NCBI RefSeq assembly: GCF_000002425.4
Contig: NC_037271.1
Coordinates: 6,699,267-6,763,266, forward strand
Source of the DNA: Physcomitrium patens
Lineage: Eukaryota; Streptophyta; Bryopsida; Funariales; Funariaceae
DNA: 64,000 nt
Direction: 5' to 3'
In this document: positions 59,066 through 64,000 of the stretch, piece after piece
Numbering within the stretch: the stretch's first letter is position 1
Layout: the number at the start of each line of letters is the position of its first letter
Notes under the pieces: model-generated
Databases searched by the model: none
Seen by the model: the letters and a program-made list of their open reading frames with translations, nothing else
What the model was told of the DNA's origin: nothing
Translations under genes and position numbers: made by a program

Positions 59066-59605
59066 TATCATAGACATACATATTTATTCTAATATTTATC
59101 TATATATTTAAGTAGAAATAAATAAAAATAAATAAAAATAAATTTATTTTATAATAGTTTTTAGAAAAGCTTCTTAAAAGCTTTATAGACATTATTTTGA
59201 CTTCATTTATATTTGTAGTTGATTGATAGGTTAGAATCTTTGTCCACAAGTTAACCATGTATTAATAATTTGCAGAATAAGCTAATTATATGGCATACAT
59301 ATAAAAAACTTGCCTTGCAAATTAAGATATGTGTCTTGCAAAGTCAACACATTTTGGAGGTCTTGTAGAATATTGCTACATTGCTCTTGATTAGATAGTA
59401 TAAATGGAAGCAAAAATGAATCTCTCTTTAATCTTGTCAATGCTTTTTTAGTCTTTGGTCTTATTTCAAGACTTTTTAGTTTTTTTATCTTTGACAATAG
59501 CTATTTTTGTTTAATAATTTATCACCTTTGAATAATTTTTTAGTTCTTGTAAGTGACACAAGAGTGTGTTGAGAGTTTCTTTCTTTGAGATTCATATCTT
59601 TGACA
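59066..59605 (+). repeat. 3' LTR of element K (540 bp)
   Basis: TATCATAGACATACATATT to CATATCTTTGACA. No priming site follows it, as expected for a 3' LTR. Confidence 0.75.
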
Positions 59606-62600
59606 ATACTATGTTGTTTTATAAATAATGAAAAATATTGCAAGTGATGAAGCCACATATAAAAAATTGATCAGCTAATTTATAAGCAAGAAATTTTAAT
59701 TAAAATCATTCAAATATTGGAAGAAAAAAGTGGATATTACATATTTATAAATACAAATAACCAAAAGAAAAGTTGAACCATTTTAAATGTGACAAAATTT
59801 CTTTTAATAATAACAAAAAATATTTCTTTAAATTCTAACTTACTTAATTTTTTTATTAATCTTTTCGTTTTATAAATCTTATAAGTTGTTAGATTATGTC
59901 ATGTCTTGTATTATTCTATTTATCTACTTGAGCTACTAAAATTCTAAATTATATAAAAAAATAAAGATTTGGTTTGAAATAAAAATATATTATTATAATT
60001 ATAATTATTGAAATAAATAGAATTAATAAATAAATAAAACTTCATCATAAAAAAGAATAATAAAAAAATAAGTAAAAATATATATATTTAAAATTTTAAA
60101 ATTAATAGAATATTCTAAATATAATATTAAATTAATATATTCTAAAAGTATATATGTGTATTAAATTAAAAATTAAAAATATATATATTTATAATGTTAA
60201 ATTAAAAACCAACTAAATTAAATCTTAAATATTAATCAATCTTGAAAATTTAAAAATAATTAAATTATACAAATATATCTTAAATTATAATTATATAAAT
60301 GAAGTTTGAATTCTAATAAAAAAATAATTTTAAAATTCAAAAGATAATAGATTTAATACTTATAATTAATATTTTATTATAAAATTAATTTAATAATTTA
60401 AATTTTATAGTGTTTAAACTTATAAGTCTTATAATTTATTGAATATATTTATAAAGATAAAATTTATCCTTTAATCCAAAGTATAAAATGGCATCAATTA
60501 AAAATTATTTATAATTTGTGATATGAATTAAGAAAAGAAGATAATAAAAAAAAGAAAAAAATACAAAATAAGTAAAAGAAATGTGACTAAGCACATATAT
60601 ACCATGAAACTAATCATAATATTTTTATTGAAGATTTAAGAAATAAAAAAATTTAAGATAAACTTTTAGATACGTAATTTTTATCTTTCTTATGACATAA
60701 AAAATTTTATAATTCAAATTACATTGAATAAATTATGATAATTTAAAGATAAAAATTTAACAATAGAAAATAAATAAATATATATTTTACTTCAAAGATA
60801 GTATATTTAAAAAATCAAGGGTATGAACGTCACAAAGACTTAAAAATAACATATGTGAATATTTTGAAGAAGCTACAAGATCTTAGTCTTATCTTTCTAC
60901 CTAAATCCAAGGTCCTACAAGCCATATAAAACATGTGCACCTCTCTTCTTATAACTATTCCACTAGCTGCTGAATTTTATATTTTTTTTATTAATAAAAT
61001 GGTTTTTTATATTTTTAGCTTTATTAATATTTTTAGATATATCTTATTAGTTAAATTAACCCATTGGGATTTCAAATTTTAGAAATCTTCTTCATGATGG
61101 CACTCTAAGGTGGTATAAATCATTTTTAACAAAAAATTTGAAAAATTATTCTAAATTTTTTGAAAATATTTAAAATAAATTCTAAATTAATTCTTAAAAT
61201 TCTTAAAATTATTTTTTTAAGTCTAAAATTAATTCAAGACTAATTTATCTTAATTTTTAATTATTTAAAGTAATAATATTAATTTAAATCAATTAAAAAT
61301 CTTATTTTTGAATAATAAATTAATAAATTATAAGGTTCTTGCTCACACTTCTTCTAACTACTAACTAATATTTAGAGATATTTTTATAAATAATGAAAAG
61401 GTTATAAGAATAATTTAAATATTTATTTCAATAATCAAGTGTTAATTTTTGCAATTAAAAAAAATATCAACCAACTAAGATAATTACTTTTAATACTCTA
61501 ATTTTATTATTTTTTAATAAAAAATTTATAATTAATAAATCCTACTAAATTACTATCATATCTTAAATAATAAAATTGAATCTCTAATCTTTATATTTCT
61601 AAATTTAAATAAAATTTAAATAAAGTTTAAAAAATTATTTTTAATAATTCTATAAATTAAGATATATTGATAGAACTTATATATAGAAAATATATAGGAC
61701 TATTTGTAAGAATAAAGTAAATTTTATCTTTTTTTAATATAATCTGAAAAAAAATAAAATAAAATAAAAAATAGAATAAATTAATAAGTTGATACTATAA
61801 TTTATTAAAAGAAGTAAAATATAAGAAGAAGAATACTAAGACTTTGATCTAGAACACCAAAAAAATAACTATTTGTATTTGATTCAACATGTCTCTACAT
61901 GTGATAACTTTTAGTAAAGAAAGACCATATTGGAAGTAGCTAAGGGCCTCCTTCTATGCTCAATAAATGGACAATGTTATTCTTTGATTTTTTTTTACAT
62001 TCAATGACATTTCAAGGTAAAATCCATCCAGCCTCAAAACTTGTACTTCTATATATGAGAGAGTGAAGCACTTTATGACCTTTCATAGAAAGTCATAAAA
62101 GACCTTTTTAGTAAATAAACAAGTGATCTTTCCTAAAAGGTTATATAAAGACTGAATGACTTCTTATTGTAAGTTAAAAGTTGTAAGTCATGAAATTGAC
62201 TCACTTATTATTTAAGGATAAAAATATGTATTTAAAATGCTTTAAATCATAATATATATTGAATAAAGTAGAAATCCTTAAAGAAATAGAAAATTAGAAT
62301 ATTAGTGGTGGAAATAAAGTCTTAGTAAGTCTTAGAGGCAATTATCTTTGTTGATTTAGTATTTTTATTCATTGTTGAATATTAAGGATTATTTATTAAG
62401 ACCATATTTATATTGGTCTTCTATCTATATTTACTACTTATAAAAACTATAAATATTAGTAGTTAGAAGAAGCATGAGAAAGAACCTCATGTCATTTTAT
62501 TTATTGATAGAAAAAATAGGATTTACAGTAGATTTAAATTATTTTTTATTATTATCAAAAATCAAAAAGATAGGAAAATATAGCCTTAAATGGATATTAG

Positions 62601-63786
62601 AATTATAAAGACGTTATAGGATTTTTCATAATTTATTTAAAATTTATATAGTATTTTTTAGGAATTTTTAGAGTAATTTTTAAGATCTTGATAAAAATGA
62701 GTTTTACCACTTTGGGAGCCTTTTATGAAGAAAAAGAGTAAGGTTTGAAGGCCAAGCAAGGTTTCAAGGCTAGTTGGATGTTTTTGACCACCATGGTGAG
62801 GTCAAAAATGAAAAAATATTAGTCATTTTAGTAAAAAATAGGAGGACTAATAGCTAATGTAGTCCTTGTAAGAAAGGAGGTGTACAAGTCCCGTATGGGT
62901 TATAGCACCTTGAAGGTAGTTAGGAAGATAAGACTAAGGCCTCGTGGCCTCTCTTAGACATCCTTATATACTACATGTGAGCCTTGGTGAGGCTCGAACC
63001 CTTGATCTATAAGAAAGTTATCCTTGATGTAAAATATTTTTATTCCACTTTTTAATTATTTACTTCTTATCTTTAAAATTGCTTAACTTAGTTATAGTAA
63101 TTCGGATTTATATGTTTTTTATGTAATTAGAAAGATAATAAAATTAAATATTTAAAAGTATATTTTTAATTTTTATTTTTACTTTTTATTGAGTAAAAAT
63201 ATAATAAACAAATAATGAATTAGTTTTGGATGTTGTAATTATTTGATTTCATTTCTTCCACTTATATTGTAGTTGTTCTTCTTTGGTTTTTTTGCCAATT
63301 GCATACTTTACTTTAGACCACCAATTACAAGAAATTCTTAATTAAAGTCATCTTGTAATTAGAGTTGAAGAATAAAATTTATACTCACAAATATCTACTA
63401 ATTTATTGGCAGATTGTTCCACCTATTTTTTCCGCTCCTTAAAACTAGTAAAGGATAAGCTATCAAGTCCATTACCAAAACTAATAATATATCAAAAAAT
63501 CAAGAAACGATTTTATATTTTAGCTTGATTCGTGCCCACTAAGCAAAGATGAAAAGAAGCCCTAAAAAAAGACTTGTATTAAAAAAATCTCCAATGGTAG
63601 TCAAACTTATCAAAATCAGAACTTAAATAGAAAGAAACCATTGGGACAAAGTTTTGGTTAATAAGAGACATATTTTCTTATTTTTTAAGACTTTGGAGAT
63701 AAAAAAATATCTATAGGAGATATTTTATAAGCATTCTCATATAGAGAGTGTTTACTTGCTATTTTTTTGTGCTGGAATTAAGGACT
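59606..63786. other. Very AT-rich region of 4.2 kb, no gene seen
   Basis: 59640-61850 is extremely AT-rich with almost no CG; no frame, family match or periodic satellite is apparent. 62055-62095 has an imperfect hairpin (CTTTATGACCTTTC / GAAAGTCATAAAAG). 62690-63030 is less AT-rich and could be an old LTR (see findings), but I could not match it to another copy in the window. 63040-63780 shows nothing. Confidence 0.6.
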
Positions 63787-64000
63787 TGTCTTGGAAATAC
63801 TCAAATAAGCCAGTTATTACATATATAAATATGTAGAAGTAAGTAAAAGTACATAAAAATAAGTTAATTCTATAGTATTTGATATGAAAGCTTCCTCGAA
63901 GCTTCATAGTCAATGCTTTGACTTTGTAGGTGTCTTTAATTGACTTTTTGGGATTAGAAAAGTGATCAACAAGTTGGCCATGTGCGACACATGTTGTTAG
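63787..64000 (+). repeat. B-family LTR, 5' part, cut by the window edge
   Basis: Starts TGTCTTGGAAATAC and follows the B LTR (AGTAAGTAAAAGTACATAAA, GAAGCTTCATAG, CTTTGACTTTGTAGGTGTC, CAACAAGTTGGCCA). It could be a solo LTR or the start of a further element. Confidence 0.75.

Larger units (their letters stand above)
58028..59605 (+). mobile_element. Element K: 3' end of an old B-family chromovirus, with a solo LTR inside
   Basis: From left to right: sequence matching the region after the E chromodomain (58028-58139), a solo B-family LTR in minus orientation (58140-58678), the rest of ORF3 (58679-59020), a purine tract (AAGAGGGAGGATAA, 59051) and the 3' LTR (59066-59605). The 5' part is missing beyond copia element M. 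AT-drifted and heavily broken. Confidence 0.7.

Noticed and set aside
59640-61850. Satellite or origin-like region
   Set aside because: Extreme AT content but no repeat period or other signal visible by eye.
62960-63015. tRNA- or SINE-like box B (GGTTCGAGCC on the minus strand)
   Set aside because: There is no box A at the proper distance, no cloverleaf can be drawn, and no A-rich or duplicated ends are seen.

Overview
The window looks like plant nuclear DNA. It has spliced GT-AG introns, a nepenthesin-type aspartic protease, a calcineurin B-like (CBL) relic, Ty1/copia elements, and chromodomain Ty3/gypsy elements whose best relatives (Tf1/sushi/Tcn1-like chromoviruses) are known from fungi and from early-diverging land plants. 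A non-seed land plant (moss, lycophyte, fern or similar) is my best guess, by inference only. About four fifths of the window is nested LTR retrotransposons. One gene island of about 11 kb (36.6-47.5 kb) holds the only host gene I can defend.

Layout. 1-16.1 kb is a nest: a Ty3-type element with a long gag-protease frame (A1, minus; LTR 2539-4969) sits in the integrase of a chromovirus (B, minus; 5' LTR 9391-9928). B sits in the gag of a copia element (F, minus). F abuts old A-family LTR pieces (11.1-13.6 kb, one half-LTR inverted), which with a solo A-family LTR (14.0-15.3 kb) lie in an older B-family relic (L). 16.1-36.3 kb holds a small unclassified LTR fragment (G), a decayed plus-strand chromovirus (E) carrying a solo LTR (H1), an A-family element with little pol left (C, 24.1-30.2 kb), and a decayed minus-strand chromovirus (J). 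36.6-47.5 kb is the island: a CBL pseudogene, an AT-rich spacer, a four-exon aspartic protease gene (40687-42498, minus) and about 5 kb of unrecognised low-copy sequence. 47.5-59.6 kb holds an H-type LTR (H2), a copia relic (M) split by the youngest element in the window (chromovirus D, 49416-55940, target duplication GCAAG), and the end of another chromovirus relic (K). 59.6-63.8 kb is very AT-rich and empty of genes. A further B-family LTR starts at 63787.

Main points. The chromoviruses B and D have no tRNA-type primer site. The 11 nt beginning 2 nt past the 5' LTR are a perfect reverse complement of 11 nt at the predicted transcript start, about 31-32 nt below a TATATATA box. The two lineages differ in sequence yet keep the pairing. 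This is the arrangement of Tf1/sushi self-priming elements, here in a plant. The same family carries a leader built of 1-3 repeat units with covarying terminal stems, a conserved extra reading frame (ORF3) after the chromodomain, and, in D, a perfect four-module heat-shock element in each LTR. The aspartic protease has an apparent GC-AG first intron. Old copies have drifted to extreme AT richness with few CG dinucleotides, while B, D and A1 have not.
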